Numbered from the stretch's first letter, positions 31,648 to 40,860 are shown. The stretch is DNA of 41,183 nucleotides from an uncultured Oscillospiraceae bacterium (GCA_947631395.1 CANRLF010000016.1:1-41183), one strand, 5' to 3'. Notes: generated by a model from the letters alone, not told the origin. Made by a program: numbers and translations.

Positions 31648-32676
31648 GTGAAAAAACGCATATTTTCAATTATTTTGTTGATTTCGATGGCCGCGACGCT
31701 GGCCGGGCCGGCGGACGCCGGATATTTTAAGGACGTGCCGAAGGGACACTGGGCCAGCGGCTACATAGACGAGGCGGCGGCGAGAGGGTATGTAAACGGC
31801 ATAGGGGACGGGCGGTACGACCCCGCGGGCAGGGTGAGCTTCGCGGAGTTTGCCGCGATGACGGCACGGCTTCTCTTCCCCGATGAGCTGAGGGCCTGGT
31901 CGGGCTCCCGGGAGTGCTGGTACACACCGTATGTGGGGGTGTGCTTTGCTGAAAATGTCTTTATGGGCGCGGACTTTGCCCTTGGTCGGGACGAGACGCG
32001 GGAAATGACCAGGGCGGAGGTGGCGCTTATGAGCGCCAACGCCTTAAGATCCGCCGGGGCGGTAATGCCGGACCTTGAGGAGCTCGAGGCCGTGGAGGCC
32101 CGGATACCGGATCTTGCCTTAAACAGTCCCGACGAGATAGCGGCTATAAGGTGGGTCTATGTCAAGGGCGTTATGAACGGGTGCGACAACGGGCTCTTTG
32201 AGGGCTCCGGCACCCTGAATCGGGCACAGGTCGCGGCGGTGCTAATGCGCATGAGCCGCGTGGAGCTTAAAAAGCCGTCGGATGGCCTTGACGAGGGGAA
32301 GATTTTTGACTCCATCATGGCAATGAGGGAGCGATACCCCGAGGGGACCAGGTGGACGAACGAAAACTCCTACGCCTGGCGTGGCGGGATATTCAATGTG
32401 GGCTACGGTTGCGCGGGCTTCGCGTTCCTGCTCTCCGACGCGGCCTTCGGGGATCTGCCGGCAAGGCGCGTGACGGGGGTGAGACTTGAGGATGTGCGCG
32501 TGGGCGACATATTGCGGATAAACAGCGACACCCACTCCGTCGTAGTTCTGAAGGTGAACGCCGACAGCGTCACTGTGGCTGAGGGAAACTACAACTCCTC
32601 CGTACACTGGGGACGGGAGCTGTCACGATCTCAGGTGGAGAGCGCAAGCTATGTGCTTACGAGATGGCCGGAGTAG
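31648..32676 (+). CDS. Secreted S-layer-homology protein with a cysteine-peptidase-like C-terminal domain
   Basis: 342 residues. Signal peptide (KKRIFSIILLISMAATLAGPADA, about 1-24). SLH-like repeats (about 25-205: YFKDVPKGHWASGYIDEAAARGYVNG, WYTPYVGVCFAENVFMGAD, AIRWVYVKGVMNGCDNGLFEGS) would bind the cell wall. The C-terminal part (about 215-342) contains GYGCAGFAF (Cys255), THSVVVL (His296) and VAEGNYN (Glu312/Asn314), in the order and spacing of NlpC/P60- or CHAP-like amidases, so it may cut peptidoglycan peptides. That assignment is a motif-level inference. GTG 31648 is chosen: AAGGGGG lies 8 nt upstream; an in-frame TTG at 31645 is the alternative. It is a single-gene unit. Confidence 0.85.
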   Translation: MKKRIFSIILLISMAATLAGPADAGYFKDVPKGHWASGYIDEAAARGYVNGIGDGRYDPAGRVSFAEFAAMTARLLFPDELRAWSGSRECWYTPYVGVCFAENVFMGADFALGRDETREMTRAEVALMSANALRSAGAVMPDLEELEAVEARIPDLALNSPDEIAAIRWVYVKGVMNGCDNGLFEGSGTLNRAQVAAVLMRMSRVELKKPSDGLDEGKIFDSIMAMRERYPEGTRWTNENSYAWRGGIFNVGYGCAGFAFLLSDAAFGDLPARRVTGVRLEDVRVGDILRINSDTHSVVVLKVNADSVTVAEGNYNSSVHWGRELSRSQVESASYVLTRWPE

Positions 32677-32678
32677 TA

Positions 32679-32709
32679 GCGGGAGGGTTATAAACCCTCC
32701 CGCGTTTTT
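32679..32709 (+). terminator. Terminator of the SLH/peptidase gene
   Basis: GCGGGAGGGTT-ATA-AACCCTCCCGC (11-bp perfect stem) followed by GTTTTT, starting 2 nt after the stop codon. The same GGGAGGGTT/AACCCTCCC hairpin occurs in repeat blocks R1 and R2. Confidence 0.92.
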
Positions 32710-33000
32710 AATTAGCGCCCGGAGGGCGCGACCTTTTTTGGGGGACGGGGGTAGACTCCCCTCAGTCGCTTTGCGACAGCTCCCCTCAGAGAGGGGAGCC
32801 TAATTTAAAAGGTTGCGGCTGACGCCGCTTATCCCACCTCATCCCTGCCCTTCCCCGCCCGGGCGGGGAAGGCGACCACGCGGGGGGGTGGGGGCGGGGG
32901 AGGAGGGGGTGCGCACGACTACGGCCTCGACCCTTCAGTCGCCTGCGGGCGACAGCTCCCCTTACGAAGGGGAGCAAGGTTGCGCCGGGGGCGCGACTTT
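32710..33000 (+). repeat. Intergenic mosaic repeat block R4
   Basis: Lies between converging genes. It contains GCGCCCGGAGGGCGCGACC-TTTTTT, ACTCCCCTCAGTCGCTTTGCGACAGCTCCCCTC-AGA-GAGGGGAGCC (about 32755-32800), CCACCTCATCCCTGCC...GGGGAAGGCGACCACGCGGG (about 32835-32886), CTTCAGTCGCCTGCGGGCGACAGCTCCCCTTACGAAGGGG (about 32933-32972) and GCGCCGGGGGCGCGAC. No gene is supported. Confidence 0.85.
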
Positions 33001-33936
33001 TTAATAGGTGTATATTCCGCCGCCGATAAATTCGCGGAGGAGGGATTCTTTGGGGACGTAGGTGTCGGGGAGGGGGGTGTAACGTTCGAGGAGGGGGATT
33101 ATTTCACGGACCTCGTCGAAGCCCTGGCGGCCGGCGGTGAGCTCTTTTAAAAGGGGCAGGGCGATGGGGGCGAGGACGCTCATCTCGTACTCGAGGGAGG
33201 AGTCCAGCTTTATGCGGGCTTTGGGGATGTAGGGGGTTATGTGCTCGCGCTCGCCGCGCATGACGTTGGCCCACATGGACATGGTGTACTCAGCGTCGGC
33301 ACCCCGGAAGTTGTTGTCCCGGACGATCCTGCGCACAAGGCGGACCCACTCGGGCTTGAATACGCCGCCGTCGGGGAAAACGGTCTCGGAGGTGGCGGCG
33401 ATGTAGAGGGCGAAGGCGCCGGGGTTTTTGTCGGTTATCATGTCGTTGAGGGCGTGGATGCCCTCGAATATGGCCACCTCGTTGGGCTGGAGGCGGAGGC
33501 GGGTGAACTGGCTCACGGACCGTTTCTGACGGGTGAACATGAAGTAGGGGACCTTTATCTCCTCGCCTCTTGACAGGGCGGCGAAGTGCTCGTTCAAAAG
33601 CTCCATGTCCATGAGCCGGGGGGACTCGTAATCCACCTCGCCCTCCGGCGTCCGGGGGCAGGTGCGCAGGTCAAGGGTATTGAAGTAGTTGTCCATGGAT
33701 ATGGTGTGGGTGTTGATGCCCCGGCGCTTAAGCTCCGTCTCGATATTCCTGGCGGTGGTGGTCTTGCCGGCGCCGGAGGGGCCGGACAGGAGCACGATGG
33801 GGCAGACATGCAGGTTCTCGCTTATGGCGTCCGCGGCGGCCTTCACACGGGCGAAGTACGCCTGGTCGGAGGACCTTATGAAGCCCTCGGGGTCGGCGGC
33901 GACACATCGGTTTATACTTGTTATGTCATAGGCCAT
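33001..33936 (-). CDS. Uridine kinase-like nucleoside kinase
   Basis: 311-residue P-loop kinase of the uridine kinase/phosphoribulokinase family, phosphorylating a nucleoside or related substrate in the cytoplasm. Walker A GPSGAGKTTTA begins at residue 52. ISMDNYFNTLDLRT corresponds to the substrate loop of Udk (usual SxDxFY), and VAIFEGIHALND resembles the Walker B strand. IVRDNNFRGADAEYTMSMWANVMRGE is the lid-region pattern seen in the longer clostridial nucleoside kinases, which often carry an N-terminal TGS region that is absent here. The exact substrate is uncertain. GGGAGG lies before the ATG, 3 nt after the hemZ stop, so it is the last gene of the dtd-MBL-hemZ operon. Confidence 0.82.
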   Translation of the reverse strand: MAYDITSINRCVAADPEGFIRSSDQAYFARVKAAADAISENLHVCPIVLLSGPSGAGKTTTARNIETELKRRGINTHTISMDNYFNTLDLRTCPRTPEGEVDYESPRLMDMELLNEHFAALSRGEEIKVPYFMFTRQKRSVSQFTRLRLQPNEVAIFEGIHALNDMITDKNPGAFALYIAATSETVFPDGGVFKPEWVRLVRRIVRDNNFRGADAEYTMSMWANVMRGEREHITPYIPKARIKLDSSLEYEMSVLAPIALPLLKELTAGRQGFDEVREIIPLLERYTPLPDTYVPKESLLREFIGGGIYTY

Positions 33937-33939
33937 AAT

Positions 33940-35418
33940 TTACCTCCCGATCCCGGCGTAAAAGCGGAGGATCTTCTCCTTGTCGGCCAGGATCTTTTCA
34001 GTGCTCTCGATGTATTCCTTGGGGTATTTTGGGTCGAAGATCCGCTCGACGCGGCCCTGGCCCGGGTCCACGAGCTTGGTGGAGCCGCCGCCGCCCATGG
34101 CGAGGACGGTGCAGAGCTCCTCCATGATGAGTATATTATACAGGCTCTCGCAACCGTCCCTGGCCCAGCCCACGTTCTCAAAGCCGCCGGACATGAACTT
34201 CTGGCGGTAGAGGTAGTAGGGCCGGTAGCCGGCGGCCCTGAGCATGGCAGAGGCCGTGTCCAGCATACGGCGGACCTGGGGGGCGGAGGGCCTTTTGGTG
34301 TCCTCCTCGGTTATTTTTGAGCCCTTTTTGAGGGACAGGGTGTGGACGGTGACGTTCTCGGGGGAGAGGGCAAGGACACGGCGCAACGTGTCCTCAAAGC
34401 CCTCGGGCGTGTCGGCGGGAAGGCCGGCGATGAGGTCCATGTTCACCTGGCACGGAAGCTCACGGCGGGTGAGCTCATAGGCGGAGATTATATCCTCCGC
34501 CCGGTGGCGCCGGCCGATGGCGGCGAGGACATCGTCGGACATGGACTGGGGGTTTATGCTTATCCGGGTGATGCCGGAAAGGGCACGGAGCTTGTCGGCT
34601 GTCACGGTGTCGGGCCGGCCGGCCTCCACGGAAAATTCCCGGACGGCGGTGAGGTCAAATTCCTCCCGGAGCCAGTCAAGGAGCGTGTGGAGCTCCCCGG
34701 CGGACAGCGTGGTGGGGGTGCCGCCGCCGATGTAGACGGCGATGACGCGAAGCTGAAGCTCCCGGGCGACTCTTGCCGTCTCGACGATCTCCTCATGGAG
34801 GGCGGACAGGAAGGCGGGGATGAGCTTCATGGACTTTTCCACGCTCTGGCTGACGAAGGTGCAGTAGGCGCACCTGGTGGGGCAGAAGGGGATGCCAACA
34901 TAGAGGGCGACGTCCCGGGGCCGGAGCTGGCGCTTTACGGCGATGGAGGCACGGGCGGTGTCGAGGCACAGCTCCGCCCGCTCGGGGTCCACGAAATAGT
35001 CGCTTTCCATTTTGGCGGCGGCGTCCTCAGGGGAGAGGCCGCGCTCCAGGAGCTTTGTCATTATGGTGCCGGGGCGTATGCCGGTGAGGGCCCCCCAGAC
35101 GGGCTTTTCGGAGATGAGCTCCATGGCCGCCCGGTAGAAGGCAAGCTTGATTATCCGCTGGCTTTCACGGTCGCGGTCCAGCTTTCCGCGAAAGAGCCCG
35201 GCATCGGCGGTCTCGGAGGCACGGGAGGTCGCGCCCTTCCAGCGAAGCTCCACGTTGGCGGTGAAGGTGTCCTCCCCGGGGATGAGCTCCACCGTGGCGT
35301 AGTCCTGGCCGTCCTCGGGCTGGCCGGGGGAGTAGTCGGGACGGGCTCCGGGCAGGAGGGCGAGCATTATCTGCTCCACCGCGTATTTGTAGTCGTGTCC
35401 TGAAAGTATGAGCTTCAT
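33940..35418 (-). CDS. hemZ: HemZ-type coproporphyrinogen dehydrogenase, radical SAM
   Basis: 492-residue radical-SAM enzyme of the oxygen-independent coproporphyrinogen oxidase family. The Fe-S cluster motif is CPTRCAYC (Cys179, Cys183, Cys186, CxxxCxxC). Following motifs include YIGGGTPTTL, EFSVEAGRPDT, RISINPQSM and VNMDLIAGLP, the usual HemN/HemZ series. The N-terminal extension of about 170 residues and the name follow the HemZ subgroup. Since heme genes are not otherwise seen here, the true substrate is uncertain. It overlaps the MBL gene by 4 nt (ATGA). Confidence 0.9.
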   Translation of the reverse strand: MKLILSGHDYKYAVEQIMLALLPGARPDYSPGQPEDGQDYATVELIPGEDTFTANVELRWKGATSRASETADAGLFRGKLDRDRESQRIIKLAFYRAAMELISEKPVWGALTGIRPGTIMTKLLERGLSPEDAAAKMESDYFVDPERAELCLDTARASIAVKRQLRPRDVALYVGIPFCPTRCAYCTFVSQSVEKSMKLIPAFLSALHEEIVETARVARELQLRVIAVYIGGGTPTTLSAGELHTLLDWLREEFDLTAVREFSVEAGRPDTVTADKLRALSGITRISINPQSMSDDVLAAIGRRHRAEDIISAYELTRRELPCQVNMDLIAGLPADTPEGFEDTLRRVLALSPENVTVHTLSLKKGSKITEEDTKRPSAPQVRRMLDTASAMLRAAGYRPYYLYRQKFMSGGFENVGWARDGCESLYNILIMEELCTVLAMGGGGSTKLVDPGQGRVERIFDPKYPKEYIESTEKILADKEKILRFYAGIGR

Positions 35419-36020
35419 AAGCCTTTGGCGTACCTCATGTAGTAGTTGCCGGCCTTTTCGATATCGAGGGTGGTGGGGTCCATGTGGCCCGGGTAGACCT
35501 CGTAATTTCCGGGGATGTCCCCCAGGCGGCGCAGGGAGGCCATGAGCTTGTCCAGGTCCCCGCCGGGCAGGTCCGTGCGGCCGCAGCTGCCCTCAAAGAG
35601 GGTGTCGCCGGTGAAGAGGGCGTCCTGGCATTTGAGGGTGACGCTCCCAGGGGAGTGGCCGGGGGTCTCCATGACGCGGAATTTCAGGGAGCCCACGGTG
35701 ACGACGTCGCCGTCGGAGTAAAAGCGGGCACCCTCCGGCGGGCAGTAGCGGTAGGACTCAGGGGAGGGCGCGACGTCGGCACGGTGGATGAAGATGGGCG
35801 CGCCGGTCTCCTCGGAGAGGGCCGCCGCCGCGCCGGTGTGGTCGTAATGGCCGTGGGTCAGGAATATGGCCCGGACGGTGAGCTTCGTGTCCTCGATATA
35901 GTCCATGATGGTGTTGAACTCATCGCCGGGGTCGATGACGGCGCACTCCAAGGTGTTCTCGTCGGTGACGATGTAGCAGTTGGCCTCGATGTGGCCAACG
36001 GGGATGCACTTTATAAGCAT
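35415..36020 (-). CDS. MBL-fold metallohydrolase, glyoxalase II-like
   Basis: 201 residues of the metallo-beta-lactamase fold, with the binuclear metal motif THGHYDH (His56, His58, Asp60, His61), TPGHSPGSV and FTGDTLFEGSCGRTDLPGGD, and a final YPGHMDPTTL. This is the YqgX/YcbL-like glyoxalase II-related group, usually hydrolysing thioesters. The physiological substrate is not known. It begins 6 nt after the dtd stop and overlaps hemZ, so it is co-translated with both. Confidence 0.92.
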   Translation of the reverse strand: MLIKCIPVGHIEANCYIVTDENTLECAVIDPGDEFNTIMDYIEDTKLTVRAIFLTHGHYDHTGAAAALSEETGAPIFIHRADVAPSPESYRYCPPEGARFYSDGDVVTVGSLKFRVMETPGHSPGSVTLKCQDALFTGDTLFEGSCGRTDLPGGDLDKLMASLRRLGDIPGNYEVYPGHMDPTTLDIEKAGNYYMRYAKGL

Positions 36021-36026
36021 GAGTCG

Positions 36027-36467
36027 TCAGCTCCTTGTGTCAAAAATTACGGTCACGGGCCCGTCGTTTACGGAGGATACCTTCATATCAGCGCCGAATT
36101 GGCCGTGGGATACATCAAAGCCGCGGTCCCGGCACTGGGACATGAAGAGCTCATAGAGAGGGATGGCCTTTTCGGGCCGGGCGGCGTCGGTGAAGCCCGG
36201 GCGGCGGCTTTTCGTGTCGGCAAAGAGGGTGAATTGGGAGACGCAGAGGATGCTCCCGTTAACGGCGGCAAGATTTAAATTCATTTTGCCCCCGTCGTCC
36301 TCAAATACACGAAGGCCGCATATTTTGTCGGCCAGCTTTTTGGCGTCGTCCTCCGTGTCATCCCGGTGGACGCCGAGGAGGACGAGAAAGCCCTTTTCGA
36401 TTTTGGCGGTTATTTGGCCGTCGATCTCCACGGAGGCGGAGGTGACGCGGGTGACTACTGCGCGCAT
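36027..36467 (-). CDS. dtd: D-aminoacyl-tRNA deacylase
   Basis: 146 residues, normal size for the homodimeric enzyme that removes D-amino acids or glycine mischarged on tRNA. The two signature motifs are present: SQFTLFAD (77-84) and C-terminal NDGPVT, containing the Gly-cisPro dipeptide. AAGGAG lies 5-6 nt before the ATG. The gene is first in the dtd-MBL-hemZ-nucleoside kinase set. Relative to relA it is separated by a 343-nt repeat block, in which I could not see a clear promoter. Confidence 0.95.
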   Translation of the reverse strand: MRAVVTRVTSASVEIDGQITAKIEKGFLVLLGVHRDDTEDDAKKLADKICGLRVFEDDGGKMNLNLAAVNGSILCVSQFTLFADTKSRRPGFTDAARPEKAIPLYELFMSQCRDRGFDVSHGQFGADMKVSSVNDGPVTVIFDTRS

Positions 36468-36479
36468 AGGATGCTCCTT

Positions 36480-36810
36480 TGGGTGGGGGATGGATTGGAT
36501 ATGTGTAGACTCCCCTCAGTCACTTTGTGACAGCTCATCTCAGAGAGGGGAGCCTTGCGCCTGCGGGCGGGACGGGGGGATATGGTTGCGGCTGCGCCGC
36601 GGATCCCACCTCATCCCTGCCCTTCCCCGCCCGGGCGGGGAAGGCGAGCCCGCGGGGAGGTAGGGTCGGGGACGGAGGGGTTGCGCACGGCTATACCCTC
36701 GATCCCTCAGTCAGCTCCGCTGACAGCTCCCCTTACGAAGGGGAGCCTTTTGCCCGCGCGGCGGGGACGGGGGATTTGAATAATCGTCAGGGACGAAACC
36801 GCTTTTGGGG
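36480..36810 (+). repeat. Intergenic mosaic repeat block R5
   Basis: Separates relA from dtd inside a same-strand gene cluster. It holds ACTCCCCTCAGTCACTTTGTGACAGCTCATCTCAGAGAGGGGAGCC (about 36508-36554), CGCCTGCGGGCGGGACGGGG, CCACCTCATCCCTGCC...CGGGGAAGGCGAGCCCGCGGGG (about 36606-36658), CCCTCAGTCAGCTCCGCTGACAGCTCCCCTTACGAAGGGGAGCC (about 36702-36747) and TCGTCAGGGACGAAACC. In the other blocks this last module reads CGCCGGAGGCG. No gene is supported. Confidence 0.85.
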
Positions 36811-39030
36811 TCAGGTGCCTTGGCGTTTGACTTCTTTGACGCTGCGGACGTTCATTATTCGGGTTATGGCGGCGGCGAGTTCGGATTTGTCGTGGACGCG
36901 GAGGGTTATATATACGGTGGCGTGGCCGCCGCCCTGGTTGCGGGCGGTGAGGGCGTCGACCTTTACCTTGAGGGAGCTTAGGACCGTGGCGATGTCCATG
37001 ACGAGGCCGTCGCGGTCCTCGGCGGTGATGGCGATGGAGGTCTGGTAGAGGTCGTCCTCTCCCGGGGCCCAGTAGACCCGGATCCAGCGGTCACGGTCCT
37101 CCTCGCGGATGGCGGAGAGGCCGTAATTTTTACAGTCGGTGCGGTGGATGGACACGCCGTAGCCTCTTGTTATGAAGCCCACGATGTCGTCGCCCGGGAC
37201 GGGCATACAGCAGTGGGAGAATTTGACGAGGCAGTTGTCGATGCCCTCGACGATTATGCCGTTGACGGCCTTTTGCTGTTTCGTGGTCTGGCTGAGCCAG
37301 TCGGGGTTGACACCGGCGCGCTTGACGGCCCGCTCGATGAGGCGCATCTCGTCTTTTATGTTGTTGACGGTCTTTTGGGCGGAGAGGCCGCCGTAGCCGA
37401 TGGAGGCGTACATGTCGTCGAGAGCCGAGACGGATACGCGCTCCAATATACGGGCCAGGGCCTTTTCGTCGCTGAGGATGGTGAGGGGCACGGCCTGGCG
37501 GCGCATCTCCGCCTCGAAAGCGGCCTTGCCGGTGATGATGTTCTCCTCCCGGCGCTCCTTTTTGAACCACTGGCGTATCTTGTTGCGGGCCTCGGAGGAC
37601 TTGACGAGAGTGAGCCAGTCACGGCTGGGGCCCTTGGAGGTGTTGGAGGTTATGACCTCCACCACGTCGCCGTTTTGCAAAACGTGAGAGAAGGGCACGA
37701 TGCGGCCGTTGACCTTGGCGCAGGTCATGCGGTTGCCGATGGCGGAGTGGATGGAGTAGGCAAAGTCGATGGGTGTGGCCCCGGCGGGGAGGCTCTTCAC
37801 GTCGCCGTGGGGGGTGAACACGAACACCTCGTCGGCGAACATGTCGACCTTCAAATTAGATATGAAGTCCTGGGCGTCGGAGTCCTCCTGGGTCTCAAGG
37901 AGGTTGCGGATCCAGGCAAACTTGTCCTCGTCCCCGCGGCTGTGGATGCCCTCCTTATACTTCCAGTGGGCGGCGATGCCGTATTCGGCGGTGCGGTGCA
38001 TCTCCCAGGTGCGTATCTGGACCTCGAAGGGGATGCCCTCGGTGCCGATGACGGTGGTGTGGAGGGACTGGTACATGTTGGGCTTGGGAGTACCGATGTA
38101 GTCCTTGAACCTGCCGGGGACGGGCTTATAGAGCTCGTGGATGCAACCCAAGACGTTATAGCACTCGGCTATATCGTCAACTATGACGCGAAAGGCGTAA
38201 ATATCCATGATCTCGTCAAATTCCATGGATTTTCCGAACATTTTGCGATAGATGGAGTAGATGTCCTTTGTGCGGGACTGGACGCCGCAGGTTATGCCGG
38301 CCTCGTCGAGGCGGCGGCGGATGGCCTTCTCGGTGCGCTCCATGAACCCGGCGTTGCGGGCCTCGCGCTGGCGAAGGGCGTTCTCGATCTCGTGGTAGCC
38401 CACGGGGTCCAAGTAGAGCAGGGAAAGGTCCTCGAGCTCCAGCTTTATCTTTTGCATACCGAGCCGGTGGGCGATGGGGGCGTAGATCTCCATGGTCTCA
38501 CGGGATTTTTCCAGCTGCTTCGGGGCGGACTGGTATTCCATGGTGCGCATGTTGTGGAGCCTGTCGGCCATTTTGATGAGCACCACCCGGATGTCCCGGG
38601 CCATGGCAAGGAGCATTTTCCGAAGGTTCTCGACCTGCTCCTCCTCCTTGGAGGTGTAGCGTATCTTGGTGAGCTTTGTGACGCCCTCGACTATACCGGC
38701 CACGTCCTCGCCGAATTTGCGGGCCACGTCCTCATGGGTGACGTCGGTGTCCTCGATGACGTCGTGGAGTATGGCGGCGATGACGGATTCCTCGTCTAAG
38801 CCCATCTCGGCAACTATCACAGCCGCGGCAAGGGGGTGGGTTATATAGGGGCTTCCGTCCTTGCGGAGCTGGTCGCCGTGGGAGGTCTTGGCGAACTCGT
38901 ACGCCTCGCGTATGCGCTGGGTGTTCTTTATCTGAGTGCCCTGACCGATGGCGTCGATGAGGCGCTGATACGCCTCCTCACACTGGGCCTCCGGGTCGGG
39001 AGCCGCGGTTTTTACACTGTCGTTATCCAT
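36811..39030 (-). CDS. Bifunctional (p)ppGpp synthetase/hydrolase
   Basis: 739-residue long RelA/SpoT-homologue (Rel) that makes and degrades the stringent-response alarmone. HD hydrolase domain with HPLAAAVI and the metal-binding HD at 89-90 (ILHDVIEDTD). The synthetase domain has FRVIVDDIAECYNVLG, PGRFKDYIGTPKPNMYQSLHTTV and the catalytic Glu in FEVQIRTWEMHRTAEYGIAAHWKYK. A TGS domain (about 395-455, VFVFTPHGDVKSLPAGATPIDFAYSIHSAIG) and a C-terminal ACT domain (about 665-735) follow. Both active sites look intact. It starts 10 nt after recJ, with AAGGTGACC before the ATG. Confidence 0.96.
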   Translation of the reverse strand: MDNDSVKTAAPDPEAQCEEAYQRLIDAIGQGTQIKNTQRIREAYEFAKTSHGDQLRKDGSPYITHPLAAAVIVAEMGLDEESVIAAILHDVIEDTDVTHEDVARKFGEDVAGIVEGVTKLTKIRYTSKEEEQVENLRKMLLAMARDIRVVLIKMADRLHNMRTMEYQSAPKQLEKSRETMEIYAPIAHRLGMQKIKLELEDLSLLYLDPVGYHEIENALRQREARNAGFMERTEKAIRRRLDEAGITCGVQSRTKDIYSIYRKMFGKSMEFDEIMDIYAFRVIVDDIAECYNVLGCIHELYKPVPGRFKDYIGTPKPNMYQSLHTTVIGTEGIPFEVQIRTWEMHRTAEYGIAAHWKYKEGIHSRGDEDKFAWIRNLLETQEDSDAQDFISNLKVDMFADEVFVFTPHGDVKSLPAGATPIDFAYSIHSAIGNRMTCAKVNGRIVPFSHVLQNGDVVEVITSNTSKGPSRDWLTLVKSSEARNKIRQWFKKERREENIITGKAAFEAEMRRQAVPLTILSDEKALARILERVSVSALDDMYASIGYGGLSAQKTVNNIKDEMRLIERAVKRAGVNPDWLSQTTKQQKAVNGIIVEGIDNCLVKFSHCCMPVPGDDIVGFITRGYGVSIHRTDCKNYGLSAIREEDRDRWIRVYWAPGEDDLYQTSIAITAEDRDGLVMDIATVLSSLKVKVDALTARNQGGGHATVYITLRVHDKSELAAAITRIMNVRSVKEVKRQGT

Positions 39031-39039
39031 AAGGTCACC

Positions 39040-40746
39040 TTAAAGCAGAGGATTTGGGTCCTGGTCGGCCGGGACGAAGTCTGTGAGCATCAGCTGTACC
39101 GTCCGGCGGCCACGAAACTCGTTTATCTGGGGGGTGAAGGCCACGTGGGCCCGACGGCCGGTACGGGCGCCGAGCTCCTCGGGGCTCCTGGAGAAGAACA
39201 CCGCCTCGAACACCTGGCCCTGAAGGCTGAGCCACAGCTTTGTGTGCTTGCCGTCGGAGAGGCCGGCGCAGTTTTCCACCAGCACGTCGCGCATACACAG
39301 GGTCGGCTGGGGGTTGCCGGGGCCATAGGGTTCCAGCTCGTCAAGGGCCTGGACGTTGCGGAGGGACAAAAGCTCTGGCTTTATGACCTCCAGGTCCACG
39401 TCCAGGACGCGCTGGGCTCTGCCGGGACCGGGGCCGTACAGGTCGGCCAGCCGACGGCGCAGTTCGTCCACGCGGTCCTCGCTGACTGTGAGCCCCGCGG
39501 CCATCTCGTGGCCGCCGAAGCCAAGGAGCACGTCACGGCAACGGGAGAGGGCGTCATACAGGTTGAAGCCCCCGACGCTCCGGCAGGAGCCACGGCCTAT
39601 GCCGTCCTTTACGCATATCATTATGGCCGGAAGGCCGAATTTTTCACATAGACGTGAGGCGACTATACCGCAGATGCCCTGGTGCCAGGTCCGGGAGGCG
39701 AGGACGATGGGGCGGCCCTCGGGAGGGGCGCTTTCCAACAGATCCAGGGCCTCCTTATACATGTCGCCCTCGATGCGCTGGCGCTCGCGGTTCATGGCGC
39801 ACAGCTCCCCGGCGAGTATCTCCGCCCGGGCGGGGTCCCGGGTCATCAGGAGCTCCACGGCGGTGTCGGTACTGCCGAGACGCCCGGCGGCGTTTATCCG
39901 CGGGGCCATGGCGAAGCCCACGTTTGAGACGTTGAGGGCCTTGCCCTCAAGGCCGGCGGCGGCGCGGAGCTTGGCAAGGCCGGGGCGCTCGCCGGCGCGG
40001 AGGCTGTCAAGGCCGAGCTTTATTAGGACACGGTTTTCGCCGGTGACGGGCATCACGTCGGCGACGGTGCCGGTGGCCACAAGGTCGGAGAAGCTGGCCA
40101 GAAGGCGCTCCTCACTGCCGGGGCCCTCCACGGCGCATATGAGCTTGAAGGCCACGCCCACCCCGGCGAGCTCCTTGGCGGGGGAGTGGCAGTCGGGACG
40201 CTTGGGGTCCACGGCGGCAAGACAGTCGGGGATCGCGTCCCCACACCGGTGGTGGTCGGTTATCACAAGGTCGAGGCCGATCATCTTCGCGTGCTCGGCC
40301 TCCTCTACGGCGGTGATACCGCAGTCCACGGTTATGACGAGTGTGCAACCCCAGCTCTTTATCGTGTCAAGGGCGGCGGATTTTACGCCGTAGCCCTCCT
40401 CAAGACGCTGGGGTATGTATATCCGGCAGTCGAGCCCGCGGGACCGGAGATGCCCCGCCACGAGGCAGCTGGCGGTTATGCCGTCCACATCGTAGTCGCC
40501 GTATACCGCCACGCGCTCACCGGAGGCGATGGCGGCGCGGACTCTGGCGGCGGCCTTGTCCATGTCAGCCATGGACAGCGGGTCCGTAAGGCGCTCAAGC
40601 CCGCCGGAGAGAAATTCCCGGGCGGCCTCCGGCTCCCGGAGTCCACGGCAGGCGAGTATCACCGCGGGCAGGGGGTTAAATCCGCCCCGGACAAGCGCCA
40701 CGGCGCTTTCCCGGTCGAAGCCCGCTATGTTCCATCTGTCAAACAC
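39040..40746 (-). CDS. recJ: Single-strand-specific 5'-3' DNA exonuclease RecJ
   Basis: 568-residue DHH-family nuclease used in recombination and mismatch repair. The metal motifs are GDYDVDGITA (83-92), VITVDCGI, and ITDHHRCGD (DHH at 164-166), followed by GVGVAFKL, the DHHA1 region with FGGHEMAAGLTV, and an OB-fold-like C-terminus. The start is GTG 40746, with AGGAG about 10 nt upstream. It is first in the recJ-relA unit; the apt gene often found between these genes in Firmicutes is absent. Confidence 0.95.
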   Translation of the reverse strand: MFDRWNIAGFDRESAVALVRGGFNPLPAVILACRGLREPEAAREFLSGGLERLTDPLSMADMDKAAARVRAAIASGERVAVYGDYDVDGITASCLVAGHLRSRGLDCRIYIPQRLEEGYGVKSAALDTIKSWGCTLVITVDCGITAVEEAEHAKMIGLDLVITDHHRCGDAIPDCLAAVDPKRPDCHSPAKELAGVGVAFKLICAVEGPGSEERLLASFSDLVATGTVADVMPVTGENRVLIKLGLDSLRAGERPGLAKLRAAAGLEGKALNVSNVGFAMAPRINAAGRLGSTDTAVELLMTRDPARAEILAGELCAMNRERQRIEGDMYKEALDLLESAPPEGRPIVLASRTWHQGICGIVASRLCEKFGLPAIMICVKDGIGRGSCRSVGGFNLYDALSRCRDVLLGFGGHEMAAGLTVSEDRVDELRRRLADLYGPGPGRAQRVLDVDLEVIKPELLSLRNVQALDELEPYGPGNPQPTLCMRDVLVENCAGLSDGKHTKLWLSLQGQVFEAVFFSRSPEELGARTGRRAHVAFTPQINEFRGRRTVQLMLTDFVPADQDPNPLL

Positions 40747-40788
40747 TTTATCCCTGCTCCTAACAAAAAGGTTCTTTCATAAACAATC

Positions 40789-40817
40789 ATTATATCAAAT
40801 AAATCGCGGGATAACAA
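40789..40817 (-). promoter_or_regulatory. Promoter of recJ-relA
   Basis: TTGTTA (40812-40817) and TATAAT (40789-40794) on the minus strand, spacer 17 nt. The predicted start is about 35 nt before the GTG of recJ. Confidence 0.75.
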
Positions 40818-40839
40818 TATATCGAAAGAAAAAATTATG

Positions 40840-40860
40840 AAAAAAGCCCCTTCCGGGGGG
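40840..40860 (-). terminator. Short terminator-like hairpin reading leftward
   Basis: On the minus strand CCCC-GGAA-GGGG is followed by CTTTTTTC. The stem is short. It would end transcription arriving from a minus-strand gene to the right of the window, just before the recJ promoter. Confidence 0.45.

Noticed and set aside
37144-38799. 551-codon plus-strand open frame
   Set aside because: Antisense to relA; no recognisable domain and composition of a shadow frame.
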